64,000 bases of DNA from NCBI GenBank assembly GCA_963575745.1, contig CAUYUJ010002080.1, positions 509,049 to 573,048 on the forward strand. The letters run 5' to 3'. Source of the DNA: Prorocentrum cordatum. Lineage: Eukaryota; Sar; Dinophyceae; Prorocentrales; Prorocentraceae. The position numbers and the translations under genes were made by a program. Shown here in pieces: positions 21,066-31,080 of this stretch. The notes beneath the pieces are model-generated. The model was not told the origin of the DNA, made no database searches, and was given only the letters and a program-made list of their open reading frames with translations. Position 1 is the first letter of the stretch, and every line of letters starts with the position of its first letter.

Positions 21066-21412
21066 AATGTGGCCCGGGAATGACGTTCTGGGAACTCGAA
21101 GAACACGAAATTGCCTACAGTTGGCTCCGTTTCAAAATCATGCCCAGGAACTGAGTTCTGGGAACTCGAAAACCACGAAGTGGCCTACAAGTGGCTCCGG
21201 GCATTCAAAACCATGCTCAGGAACGGAGTTCTGGGAACTCGACGACCACGAAGTGGCCTACAGTTGGCTCCGGGCATTCGAAATCATGCCCAAGAATGGA
21301 GTTCTGGGAACTCGAAGAACACGAAGTGGCCTACAATTGGTTCCGGGCATTCAAAATCATGTCCAGGAATGGAGTTCTGGGAACTCGAAGGCCACGAAGT
21401 GCGTTACTGTTG
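21066..21412. repeat. 73-bp tandem repeat, five copies
   Basis: GTTCTGGGAACTCGA starts at 21085, 21155, 21228, 21301 and 21374, a spacing of 70-73 bp. Each unit also contains ACGAAGTGGCCTACA and TGGCTCCGGGCATTC. The period is not a multiple of three, so it is unlikely to encode a repeat protein. Confidence 0.9.
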
Positions 21413-21514
21413 GTCAATAAAAAATTCCCGGATTCCCCCGGATCCCGTCCGGATCCCGCCCAGACCCCCCCCTGGGGAGTCATGATGCTCTCTTTTGACA
21501 CTACTAGAAACCTA

Positions 21515-21874
21515 TCAGTCTTCGCTGTTAAGTAACATCAGTTCCAAAAACTCGTTTGTCTTGCTCAGCGGGTCTCCAGTCCCATTGTGAAATTTGTCGC
21601 ATACACTCCGCCAGAGACAATATCGATGCATGAGCTCATAACGCTGCTCCACTTCAATCCTTGGTAACTTCGCGCAGTTTGGATTGGGGAATGTTGATTT
21701 GCATTCCATAATTTCGTTCCCAAGCGTATGCAGCACCAAACCTATGTAACTTGTTTCGTCTTTCGCATCGATGAACAAATCTATGTCTGTTTGAATATTC
21801 GAGATTCGACCGTCAATTGTGACCTCCACTTCCTTGATGGTTTCATCTTCACTAGATACGTGGCTCGCCAACAA
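21515..21874 (-). CDS. Second frame of the alveolin-like retrogene or an adjacent unknown gene
   Basis: A minus-strand frame overlaps the end of the alveolin frame by about 90 bases, in a different phase. It has natural composition (EVEVTIDGRISNIQTDIDLF, DETSYIGLVLHTLGNEIME) and ends in a stop at 21515. The simplest reading is that the retrogene continues here after a frameshift near 21860-21900, which would make the copy a pseudogene. No domain is recognised in this part. Confidence 0.4.
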   Translation of the reverse strand: MLASHVSSEDETIKEVEVTIDGRISNIQTDIDLFIDAKDETSYIGLVLHTLGNEIMECKSTFPNPNCAKLPRIEVEQRYELMHRYCLWRSVCDKFHNGTGDPLSKTNEFLELMLLNSED

Positions 21875-22278
21875 GAAGGGGCGCCGTCTCGACCCATTCC
21901 ACCACTGCCGGCATTATTTCGAGTGCTTGGCATGACAAGTGTCTGCTCTGCGATCTTTTCCACACGTAAAACCTTGGGAAATTCGACAACCTTCTGGACG
22001 TACTCAAATTCAGGTACCTCAACATACCAGGTTGTCCCTTGCATTGTTACAATACGTTCCATCGGGACAGGGTACTGACAATATTGATTTGCCTGCACTT
22101 CTGCACGCAACATGTGGGAATCGATTTCGCCCAACCGGCGGATTATATCAAACTGGTTTCCTAGGGTCACTTCTGCGAACTTTCTGCGTTCCCATCGCGG
22201 TTCCGGTCTGTATTGCCATCGTTTTTCCAAACACAACTTTTGCTGCTCGACGTTTAAATCAATTGCTTTTTGGTCCAT
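21781..22278 (-). CDS. Alveolin-like (inner membrane complex) protein, SL-tagged retrocopy
   Basis: Starts at ATG 22276-22278, about 50 bases after the spliced-leader relics, and encodes 165 residues. Residues about 75-115 carry the alveolin signature of alternating charged and hydrophobic residues with VP: VPMERIVTMQGTTWYVEVPE, then FEYVQKVVEFPKVLRVEKIA. Alveolins form the cortical network under the alveolar sacs in dinoflagellates, apicomplexans and ciliates. The N-terminal part (RPEPRWERRKFAEVTLGN) is typical of the flank. The copy is intronless and preceded by tandem leader relics, so it is a reinserted cDNA. An out-of-frame ATG at 22281-22283 opens a nine-codon upstream frame. The frame ends early compared with typical alveolins; the likely continuation is in another frame (21515-21874), suggesting decay. 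Confidence 0.62.
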   Translation of the reverse strand: MDQKAIDLNVEQQKLCLEKRWQYRPEPRWERRKFAEVTLGNQFDIIRRLGEIDSHMLRAEVQANQYCQYPVPMERIVTMQGTTWYVEVPEFEYVQKVVEFPKVLRVEKIAEQTLVMPSTRNNAGSGGMGRDGAPSCWRATYLVKMKPSRKWRSQLTVESRIFKQT

Positions 22279-22329
22279 GCCATGGCGCAGATGCAGTGAA
22301 TGAAGGGGATGTTTGTTGACTGCTTGGGG

Positions 22330-22383
22330 CTTGAGCCTCACTTGAGCCTTGAGCCAGAATGGCTTGAGCCAACATGGCTAGGA
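22330..22383 (-). other. Tandem spliced-leader relics (dinoflagellate SL)
   Basis: Read on the minus strand, four abutting leader fragments occur. 22383-22363 is a nearly full leader (CTAGCCATGTTGGCTCAAG, 18 of 21 positions). 22362-22348 is CCATTCTGGCTCAAG, the 15-nt truncated relic seen when a newer leader is spliced onto the internal AG of an older one. 22347-22341 is GCTCAAG. 22340-22330 is TGAGGCTCAAG. A further degenerate GCCCCAAG follows. No spacer separates them. This is the hallmark of dinoflagellate mRNA recycling through cDNA. Confidence 0.88.
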
Positions 22384-22399
22384 AGAACGGACGAACACA

Positions 22400-23582
22400 C
22401 GCTGGCCCCCACTTGTTCTGCGCCCCGGAAAACTGGAACGTGGCATACAAAAGGGCATGCAAGAGGGATGTACTTTGCACCTCGCGGCGATCCAAACAAT
22501 CGGCAGAGGTATACAGAGCACGACCAGCAATGGACATGATGCTACATGTGCTTGGGAGGTGACGGAGGACCGAAGAAGGAACACAACATGGTTTTCGACC
22601 TAATGCAAGAGCGCATCACCTCCTGTGGCTGGCGGAGGTCGCCCAAGCATGACAAAGGATTTTGAGCCTGGCGAAACAAACAAACGGCGACAACTGGGTG
22701 AAAACCAACCTTAACCGTAGGACCACCGGGTCCATAGCAATAGCACTGACATGAGGAACAGCGTGGTGCACCCGAGGAGAAAGCACCGCCGCGCCCAGCC
22801 TGAAGAGAACCTCACATCTACGGTTCCTCAACACTCCGTTAGGATGCTTGTGGATGTCCTCATCGAAAATATTCCAGGTAAGCGATCAATTCCGAATGCG
22901 TTGCATGACCATGCTCTCTCCTTCCTCCGTTGCGGATAACTGCTTGCGACCAACACATTCCATGAATCATCCTCGAGGCTGGCAATTCGCGCCTGGATGC
23001 AATCAACAATCCTGGAACGGGCCGCAACACAATCCAGAACGGCTTGGTTCTCAACCGGCAAGTTGAGGGGAGAAAACGGCCACCATAAACACTCCCAATT
23101 ATTCCGCATCTCAGCCGGGAAACCCTAGAAGGGGCACGCAGATAAAGCCTGAAGACCTTTGACCTCAACAGCGAGAGCGTTGGACGGAGCGAAACGTAGC
23201 TGCCCAACGAAGGAATGCACCAAGAAACCGAACGAGTTGTAGGCATTCCTGTGATGGGTAAGACCGAGCCTCAAGGAGCGAACGCGCCGAACTCTACTCA
23301 TCTACTTCCTGATCGGCTCCTCCCAATTTCTAGAACACCCTCCAAGCCCCACAAAAATGTCGAACACCTTCCCACAAATGCCGTGCTGCAAACTCTGATG
23401 AGCTCGGCATCCGTCATCGGGTTGATGTGCACACTCGTACGTTTGCAAAGGTTCACCAGCAGGCCCGTGCACTTGCTAACTCTAATGGTGGTCCTCAAGA
23501 CCACTTGTACTGCAGAGGAGGCTGGCAGCCGAGATATGAATATCATCAGCAAAGGCTCTTGGCGTGGCGGCGAGGGGTGCAA
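22400..23582 (-). pseudogene. LINE-type retrotransposon relic, different lineage from the 10.2-11.7 kb copy
   Basis: From the 3' flank of the GAT array, one minus frame reads AFADDIHISAAS; FADD (23542-23553) is the catalytic box. The shifted frame continues VQVVLRTTIRVSKCTGLLVN, the GLxxN post-palm segment. Around 23220 comes the C-terminal signature NAYNSFGFLVHSFVGQLRFA, then an in-frame stop, then PVENQAVLDCVAARSRIVDC. Near 22650 FARLKILCHAWATSASHRR resembles the terminal region of dinoflagellate LINE proteins. At least three frame changes or stops make it dead. The N-terminus is lost at the microsatellite. It runs, in the same orientation, almost directly into the spliced-leader relics. 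Confidence 0.62.
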
Positions 23583-23640
23583 CTGCCGCTGGAGAAGGCG
23601 GAGACGCGGGCCGATATAGAAGGCGAAGCGGGCACCTGAG

Positions 23641-24127
23641 GCGGGATGATGATGAGGATGACGACGACGATGACGCTGACGACGATGACGATAATGATGA
23701 TGATGACGATGATGATGATGATGATGATGATTATTATGGTGATGGTGATGGTGATGATGGTGATGATGAGGAGGATGATGAGGATGATGATGATGATGAT
23801 GGTAATGCTTATGACCATGATGATGCTGATTCAGCTGATGCTGATGCAGATGATGCTGACGGCGATGGTGATAATGATGACGATGATGCTGCTGCTGCTG
23901 ATGATGCTGACGATGCAGATGGTGACGATGATGTCGATGATGATGAAGATGATAATGAGGATGATGATGTTGATGCTGTTGAAGATGATGCTGGTGATGA
24001 TGATAATGATACTGACGATGATGCTGGTGATGATGGTGATGATGCTGGTGCTGATGATGACGATGACGATGACGATGACGATGATGACGATGACGATGAC
24101 GATGACGATGATGACGATGATGCTGCT

Positions 24128-24158
<31 letters not shown>

Positions 24159-24160
24159 AC

Positions 24161-24254
<94 letters not shown>
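23641..24254. repeat. GAT/GAC/GCT trinucleotide microsatellite
   Basis: About 610 bases of GATGAT with GAC, GCT, GGT and AAT variants; the last 110 bases are nearly pure GAT. It cuts the 5' side of the LINE relic. Confidence 0.97.
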
Positions 24255-24256
<2 letters not shown>

Positions 24257-24796
24257 TGGGCGGCGGGCGAGGAAAAAGTGCAGGACTAGAGGGCGGCGCG
24301 CACTCGCGGGGTCAGGCGGCACAGATCTGCCTGCGGCCGCACGCTGGCCCGGGCCAGCCGGGGTTCGTGGGCCGGGATCGGGACTGCTCGGGCGAACGGC
24401 CGAGGAGCAGGGTGAGGAGGATGGGCAGGAGGGAAGAGTGGGAAAGGCGTGATGAGGAGGAGGAGGAGGAAGAAGAGGAGGAGTAGGACCAGTGTAAACC
24501 CAAGAGTCATCAACGATGTTGGAGTGAGCCCTCCCTCCAAGCTCCCTCTTCACAGGCCCCTACAACGGTTCATTCATTTTCATTGATGGAACTGCCTCGT
24601 TGGAAGACACCCGTTTGAAGACCCTGAAGCATGCCAAAGCATTGTTCTCGGGATTCCAACGCCACGGATCAACCTGACTGTTGCGTCTTGCCAGAACGCC
24701 ATTTCTAGGACTTCACCATAGAGAACCAACGTAACTGTTGCACCCGCATAATCCCGAATCCTTCCAGAACTATCTCTGGTACGCTGATGATGGGAG
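24255..24796. other. No gene supported; short GGA tract
   Basis: GC-rich sequence to 24440, GGA/GAA triplets at 24455-24485, then unique sequence without coding rhythm. Confidence 0.4.
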
Positions 24797-25200
24797 TCCG
24801 TTAAACTCTTGCAAACTTTCAAAACGAATGTACGCGGCGCTGAGGCGAGAACCACATTTTGAAAAGGAGCCGCCCTCAATCCGTGAAACTCTGGCAATTT
24901 GTTAAAACGAATGTGCGCGGTGCTAAGGCGAGAACCACATGTTGAAAACCACTCGCCCTCAATCTGTGAAACTCTTGCAAATGTTTAAAACGAATGTGCG
25001 CGGCGCTAGGGCGAGAGCCACATTTTGAAATCCATTCGCCCTTAATCCGTGAAGCTCTTGCAATTATGAAAGCACATGTGCGCCACGCTGAAGCGAGAGC
25101 CACATTTCGACAACGACCTACCCCAATCCGTCAAACTCTTGCAAATTTCTTAAACGAATGTGCGCGGCGCGGCACTGGCAAGAGCCACTCTTCGCTTGAG
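24797..25200. repeat. 83-bp tandem repeat, about five copies
   Basis: Units start at 24797, 24880, 24963, 25046 and 25127 with TCCGTGAAACTCTTGCAA; each contains AACGAATGTGCGCGGCGCT and GCGAGAACCACATTTTGAAA. Divergence rises towards the right end. Confidence 0.9.
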
Positions 25201-25870
25201 ACTCCCTCGCGCAGCTGACTTCGGAGATGCCCTGCCCCATAGTGCTCGGGCCAGTTTCGCCTGAGACATCCTCGCAACGTCAACCTCGGATACGCCTTGC
25301 CGCGTAGCAATCAGACACGTAACACTCCGACACATTCACAAGGCCTCCGGATTCTTCCCAAAAGTTCTGGCGGCGCCTGTCGTTGAGTCCCTCTCAGGTC
25401 CTCCTGTCTTTCAACGCGCTCGGAGGCCAGCTCCCAGCATCTTGCATCCGCGTCAGTTCCAGCCTCCATGCAATGACTTCCGATCCTGAGCATTCGTGCC
25501 TTTCTGTCCTCGGGTCCGCGGGACTCCTCCCATTACTCTTTCCCTTCGCCTTCCTCCTTCCCACTGTCGGCTGAAACATCCTCGCAACTCTGACCCCAGA
25601 GAAGCCCTGCCCCAAGGTTGTCCGGCCACTTCCGCTTGAGACCTTCTCGCAACTCTGGGCTTCGAGGTTCTCTGAGCTGAGCTGTTCCGGCCGTTTTCGC
25701 TAGAAGCATCCTCGCAACTCTGGATTCCGAGATGTCCTGCCGCAGAGTAGTCCATCACTTTCACCTGAGACATCCTCGCAACTTTGGATTCAGGGATGCC
25801 CTGAGCTGAGGTGTTCAAGCCATTTTCGTTTGAGACATCCTCGCAATTCCGGGTTCGGGTAACCCTGTGC
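25200..25870. repeat. Degenerate tandem repeat built on GAGACATCCTCGCAACTC
   Basis: The phrase CGCTTGAGACATCCTCGCAA recurs roughly every 60-75 bases with GATGCCCTGCCCCATAG-type connectors. Further diverged units appear at 26885-27015 and 27215-27350. Confidence 0.75.
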
Positions 25871-25979
25871 TGCCGAGATTAATGCCACAGGGATAATAAA
25901 ATTCGGGGTTGCTGGGGGATAATAAATGTTGCCTACCGGAGGCCAGCATGTGGGAGGAGAAAGAGATGATGTTAAGAGG

Positions 25980-26135
25980 ACCGAAAGCCGAGGATCGAGG
26001 ATCGAGAATCGAAGCCCGAGGATCGAGGATCGAGATCCCAGAGTCGAGGATCGAGGTCCGAGGATCGACGGCGTCGAGGTCCGAGGATCGATGATCAAGG
26101 TCCGAGGGTCGAAAATCGAAGATCGAGGATCGAGG
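25980..26135. repeat. CGAGGATCGAG short repeat
   Basis: GAGGATCGAGGATCGAGA-type words repeat with small variations (CCCGAGGATCGAGG, GGTCCGAGGATCGA). Confidence 0.8.
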
Positions 26136-26875
26136 TCAAGGGTGCCAGGGGAAGAAGGAGGAAGACAGAGAGACACAGAGACAGACATATACAGACAGTT
26201 AGAGAGAGAGAGAGAGAGAAAGAAAGAAGTAGAGAAAGATATACAGACAGAAGGAGAGAGGAGGAGGAGGATGAGGAGGAGGAGAAAAGCCAAAGTTCCA
26301 AACCTATTAAATTTAATTTGTAAACAAACAATGGACATTTAGATTTTGATTTGCTCGTGTAGGGTAGCTCACGTGCCTCGGTTTTCGTGGATAGTAACCC
26401 ACAGCGATAAAAATGTTCAGGGTGCCAGGGGGAGAAGAAGGCAGATAGAGACAGAGACACAAATATAGAGATAGTTCGACAGAGAGAGAGAGAGAGAGAG
26501 TCAGAGAGAGAAAAGGAAGACAGTAGAGAAATATAGACAGACAGAAGGAGAGAGAGAGAGAGAGAGTGGAGGAGGAGGAGGAGAAATGCCACAGTTCCAA
26601 ACCTATTAAATTTAATCTGTACACAACCAATGGAAATCAAGATTTTCATCTGCTCGTGTAGGGTGCCGCATGTGCCTCGGTTTCCGTGGATAGTAAACCA
26701 CAGCGATGAAAAAGTTCAGGGGGCCAGGGGGAGAAGGAGAAAGACACAGAGAGAGAGAGAGAGAGACAGAGACAAAGAGAGAGAGATATAGATATATAGA
26801 GAGAGAGAGAACAAGAAAGCGAGAGAGGAGGAGGAGGAGGAGGAGGAGGAGGAGGAGGAGGAAGAAGTCTCTCAT
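26136..26875. repeat. About 298-bp tandem unit with GAGA and GGA tracts
   Basis: GTTCCAAACCTATTAAATTT occurs at 26295 and 26594, followed by CTGCTCGTGTAGGGTG-like and TTTCGTGGATAGTAA words, a CAGGGGGAGAAG phrase and GAGAGA/GGA runs. Two full units and parts of two more are present. The GAGA/GGA runs differ in length between units. Confidence 0.88.
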
Positions 26876-27399
26876 CGACAAGTTTCTCGCTTCGCTTGAG
26901 ACATCCTCGAAGAAATGTTGGTTCCGCTTGAGACATCCTTGAAACATCGATCGGTTCGCTTGAGACTGCCTTCAAACTTGTTGGTTTCGCTTGAGACATC
27001 CTCGACAACGTCTTCGCTTCGTTTGATGTTGCTATCTCAACATAAAAAGGAAGTCAACCTCGATGGTGAACTTTTCACAGTGAAAAAAATTCGGCCTCCG
27101 CGCCCCGCGCCCCTGACCAAACTGTTCTTGGCCGTGGATAATCAACTCTAGCGTGGAAAGGGGGGTCCTTTTTTATCATGGGCACACGGTTATGTCCTCA
27201 ACTGAGGTGGTCAGTTCACTCTCGCTTGAAACATCCTCGCAACGCTGACATCGGAGATGCACTGCCCCGTAGTAGTCTGGCTACTTTCGCTTGAGACCCT
27301 CGCACCTCTGAGTTGCGAGATGCCCTGAGCAGGCGGTCAGGCCATTACCGCCTGAGATACGCACGCGTATGCGCACCCACAATTACCTATAGGTGCGTG
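26876..27399. other. Diverged repeat units, no gene
   Basis: Contains further GCTTGAGACATCCTCG units (26885-27015 and 27215-27350) separated by unique sequence, with no coding rhythm. Confidence 0.5.
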
Positions 27400-27660
27400 C
27401 ACCAACAAACACCTGCGATTGACATATACAGCTACACACATGTTCATATGTACTTTGTATACACCTATACATCAGTATACATGTGGTATACACATAGATA
27501 TATGTGCAGAGCGTGCATGTGCGCACGCGTGTATACATGCATGCGCGCATGTACGCACACACGCACCCCGCTTGCGTGCGCAACTCTGAGGACAAAGGTG
27601 CATGGCGCGCAGCGCCAATGCAGCCTTGTATATGTGTGTATATGTTTACACATATATAGG
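27400..27660. repeat. TATACA/CATATG alternating tract
   Basis: Imperfect TA/CA/TG words (TATACACCTATACA, GTGTATACATGCATGCG) form an alternating purine-pyrimidine stretch. Confidence 0.75.
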
Positions 27661-27677
27661 TAATCTGATATTTATCA

Positions 27678-28122
27678 ATCAGAGTGGGTCACGGGGTGGG
27701 TCGCGGGCGGGTCACGGGGTGGGTCGCGGGTGGGGGTGGGTCGCGGGGGTTGGGTGGGTCGCGGGGGGTCGCGGGTGGGTGGTCGCGGGGGTCAGGGGTG
27801 GGTCGCGGGTGGTCGCGGGGTGGGTCGCGGGGTGGGTCGCGGGGGGTCAAGGGGTGGGTCACGGGGTGGGTCGCGGGGTGGGTCGCGGGGTGGGTCGCGG
27901 GGTGGGTCGCGGGGTGGGTCGCGGGTGGGTTGCGGGCGGGTCACGGGGTGGGTCGCGGGGGGGTCGCGGGGGGGTCGCGGGGTGGGTCGCGGGGTGGGTC
28001 ACGGGGTGGGTCGCGGGTGGGTCACGGGTGGGTCGCGGGGTTGGTCGCAGGGGGGACGACGACAACAGACAACAACAACGCAACAAGGGACAATGAATGA
28101 CCGTTCGGCCCCCTCACTGTGA
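27678..28122 (+). repeat. Composite repeat R, copy 1 (GGGTCGCG minisatellite plus tail)
   Basis: Begins ATCAGAGTGGGTC, then about 370 bases of GGGTCGCGGGGT/GGGTCACGGGGT units of about 12 bp, then GACGACGACAACAGACAAC, then the tail GGGACAATGAATGACCGTTC and GGCCCCCTCACT. The start word ATCAGAGTG is the inverse of the CACTCTGAT that ends other copies. Confidence 0.85.
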
Positions 28123-28497
28123 ATACCATGGTTTCGGGCTCCCCAAGGCCACCAAACACTGCTATTCACAGGTTTTGTTGGTTTTGTGTGTTTCAGCAGA
28201 AACCAAAAAGCATGTGAATACCATGGTTTCGTGCCCCCCAAGCCCACTAAACACTGCTATTCACATGTGTTTTTTGGTCTGGGTTTCAAAAGAAAACAAA
28301 CAACACATGTGAATATCATGGTTTCGTGCCCCCCCAAGGCCACCAAACACTGCTACTCACAGTTTGTGGTATTTTTCTGCGTCCGCAAGCCTCCAGGCAA
28401 AGTTTGCAGATCCTCTGAAAACACAAAAACAAAAAACTGTGAATAGCAGCGTTTGGTGGCATCACCGACCAAACACAAACATGTGAATAGCATGGTT
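28120..28497. repeat. GTGAATA inverted-end repeat cluster
   Basis: Three units of about 50 bp begin GTGAATACCATGGTTTCG and end CAAACACTGCTATTCAC, so each is flanked by inverted GTGAATA. They start near 28120, 28214 and 28310, at a spacing of about 95 bp. A fourth, diverged unit is inverted at 28437-28497. CAA-rich connectors lie between. A GGA tract follows at 28505-28575. Confidence 0.8.
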
Positions 28498-28629
28498 TCT
28501 TGGCAGTCCTGGAGGAGGAGGAGGACGAGGGGGGCAGGAGGAGGAGGAAAGAGGAGGAGGAGGAGGAGGAGAAGAAAAGAAGACAGAGGAGAAATGATAG
28601 GGATTCACGGCTTGCTGGGGGGGGGGCAG

Positions 28630-28785
28630 ACCACGTATATATATATATATATATGTATATGACCGTTCGGCCCCTCACTCTGATATATATATATATATAC
28701 ATGTGTATATATAGGTATGCATGTATGTATGAATGCATGCATGCATGCATGCGTGTATGAATGTATATATATATATATATCTCAG
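28630..28785. repeat. TA dinucleotide tracts flanking an isolated R tail
   Basis: TATATATA runs at 28636-28660 and 28683-28700 and TATATA/GCATGCAT words to 28780 enclose GACCGTTCGGCCCCTCACTC (28661-28680), a solo copy of the repeat R tail. Confidence 0.85.
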
Positions 28786-29009
28786 AATGGGTCGCGGGGT
28801 GGGTTGCGGGGTGGGTCGCGGGTGGGTCGCGGGGTGGATCGCGGGGTGGGTTTCGGGGTGGGTCGCGGGGTGGGTCGCGGGGTGGGTCGCGGGGTGGGTC
28901 GCGGGGTGGGTCACGGGGTGGGTCGCGGGGTGGGTCGCGGGGTGGGTCGCGGGGGGGTCGCGGGGTGGGTCGCAGGGGGGACGACGACAACAGACAACAA
29001 CAACAACAA

Positions 29010-29107
<98 letters not shown>

Positions 29108-29108
29108 C
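28786..29108 (+). repeat. Composite repeat R, copy 2, with AAC/AGC microsatellite
   Basis: CTCAGAATGGGTC start, then GGGTCGCGGGGT units to 28978, then GACGACGACAACAGACAAC, then AAC, AGC and AAC trinucleotides (28999-29105). The conserved tail seen in copy 1 is missing here, apparently replaced by the trinucleotide expansion. The next 210 bases hold no gene. Confidence 0.88.
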
Positions 29109-29319
29109 ACACCGTTCTCACCAGTGCCAGGGTTTTCATAGGAGGCGGGCAATACCCCCACTTTGTGGGGGGGCCGGTTCAAGCTCTACCAAATTTCCAA
29201 ACGACTCTTCGCCACCACCCACACCCAGCTTCCCGCCCTATGACGTTCGGACACTTCACTTCGTGGCATGCGGACGACCGTGGCTACTATTCAGGGCCCC
29301 GCGGCCGACGACGACGGCG

Positions 29320-29640
29320 TGCGCGCGCGAAGAAAAAACGAATGTGTCCCGCATGGTATTATTTGACAGGGATGATGGCCCTGGCAGGTGCGCAACCGTT
29401 GTTGCAGAAGTTCGAAAAAGTTGCTCGCAAAAGCCCGTTTGACAGAAATGTTTAAAAAGTGTTGGGTTTCCTACGAATCCGCAAGAGCGCGCGGGATGAA
29501 ATTTTGACAATTTTTTTTGAAAAACCATTGGTTTTTTGATGTTTTTATGTTAAAATCGCTACGAAAACTAAGGTTTTGGAAGGATTTCGTCTTGCGCGCG
29601 CGAATGTCCACTTTACCTTATTTTTTGCAAGGGATTCTTG
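29320..29640 (-). repeat. Dispersed relative of the 43.7-47.8 kb tandem unit
   Basis: On the minus strand TCGCGCGCGCAAGACGAAAT, then CCTTCCAAAACCTTAG, and later CCGCGCGCTCTTGCG, match the order of the ATGCCGAAATCCTTCAAGAA ... GCGCGCGCTCTTGCG subunits at 45.0-46.8 kb. GTCCACTTTA(C/G)CTTATTTTTTGCAAGG is duplicated at 29608 and 29669. Confidence 0.6.
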
Positions 29641-29843
29641 AAGTTTGGTTATGTTAGAACAAGAAATGTCCACTTTAGCTTATTTTTTGCAAGGGAAAAC
29701 CGATCGTAACAACACAACCGGATCCGGACCAACCCGTTTTGCCTGAGACTTCCTCACGAAAATGATGAAAATGAGGCTGCGGCCTAGGCGCGGCGGGGGG
29801 GTCGTGCACCAGGGGTCCCAACAATAATTATTCTTTAGAAGTA

Positions 29844-29948
29844 ATAATGTTCAACAACAACAACGCAACAAGCAGAATCCTCACCACGGATCCCCACTAG
29901 AGCCACGCACCCAGGGACAATGAATGAACGTTCGGCCCCCTCACTCTG
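29844..29948 (+). repeat. Composite repeat R, copy 3 (no minisatellite)
   Basis: Has CAACAACAACAACGCAACAA, then GGGACAATGAATGAACGTTC and GGCCCCCTCACTCTGAT. The CAA block and tail are kept without the GGGTCGCG array. Confidence 0.8.
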
Positions 29949-30734
29949 ATCACTACCATCGCCGAGATCGGGATCTTCTTCCTTCGGTGGAGGCGTACCG
30001 CCGAAATCGGTGCTGGTTTCAACCTCTAGGCCTGCGACTCTTTCTTCCTCGATTTCCTGGTGCGGCTCCCAGCCTGCAGAACCCACGCTGCCTGCGGCCC
30101 CTCGTGGGGGCGCTGGCTCTGCCCCTGCACGGCCGGCCTCCCCCCTGGCAGTGCAGGGTGTGGCCCGGCTGGGCCCCCTGCGCCGCTTGCGCTGCCGGGT
30201 GGGCCGTCCTGGCTCCCCTGCTCTCCCCTGCTCTCCCCCTGGCTCTCCTGCTCTCCCCTCCTCTCGTTGCTCCCCCCTCCTCCAGTGGGCTGCCCTGGGC
30301 GTTCGCCTTGCTCTCCGCCGTCGTGCGTCGCTCCCCTGCTCCCCCCCTTGCTCGCGCCTCGGGCTGTCGCCCGGGGGGTCTCCTCTCCTTCTCCCGGTCT
30401 CGGGTTCGTCCCGGTCCCGGGGCGTCGCCTCCTCCTGCCTTCGATGACGGGGTCGACTACAGTATTGATTTAACCCACAGTTGATTCCCCATCGAATCTA
30501 CAACAAATGCGTAGAATGCTCCGCAGATCTACGGCGCATTCTACGTATCCTTCGTGGCTTCGACGAGAAAGTGAAGTTTGGGAGAAGCTGGTGTTGTAGT
30601 CGCTCCCCCACTCGATGCCTCTCCTGCTGTGCTTCTTGGGCCGTCCGCCTGGGCGCTGGCGCCGGCCGCACTGCGTCTGCCCTCCACCGCCGCATCTTGC
30701 TGCGCCTAAGCGGACCGCCTGCGGCGCTGCATGT
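29949..30734. other. No gene supported
   Basis: CTCCCCTGCTCTCCC words at 30200-30300. GTAGAATGCTCCGCAGAT (30511) and its near inverse GGCGCATTCTACG (30533) make a short hairpin. No reliable coding signal was found. Confidence 0.4.
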
Positions 30735-30900
30735 GCTCGTCTCCCTCCTTCCCCTCCTCCTCCTCCTCCTCCTCCCTCCTGCTCCTCCCTCTTCCTCCTC
30801 CTCCTCCTCCTCCTCCTCCTCCTCCTCCTCCTCCTCCCTCCTCCTCCTCCTCCCCCTCCTCCTCCTCCTCCTCCCTCTTCCTCATCGGTCCTCCTCCTAC
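30735..30900. repeat. CTC trinucleotide microsatellite
   Basis: Nearly continuous CTC/CCT on the plus strand. Confidence 0.93.
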
Positions 30901-30959
30901 CCCTTAGGCCCCTGGGCGGGCCGCCGAAGATCTCTACCCCTTCCCCCGGGGGGCTAGCT

Positions 30960-31080
30960 TTGTGCGCTGGCTCGTCTCGTTGACGGTCTCCTCCTGCCGG
31001 CTGCCCCCCGTCGGCACACGCTCGGCGGCAATCAGCTCAGCGCAATCCGCCAACGCCCTCGCTGAGTCCGGCCGCGAAGT
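30960..31080 (-). CDS. Weak candidate exon
   Basis: The minus strand reads ARALADCAELIAAERVPTGG then SRQEETVNETSQRTKL, with high GC3. A CTCAG precedes the start. No family is recognised. Confidence 0.27.

Noticed and set aside
19688-21154. 488-codon plus frame rich in Ser, Leu, Pro and Gln
   Set aside because: It is the CTCAGC hexamer read through; every frame is open and the last part crosses a 73-bp non-coding tandem repeat.
27602-28122. Gly/Val/Arg repeat protein (GWVAGWVAG type), also at 28.8 and 49.8 kb
   Set aside because: The 12-bp GGGTCGCGGGGT minisatellite gives this in several frames; the arrays belong to a composite non-coding repeat.
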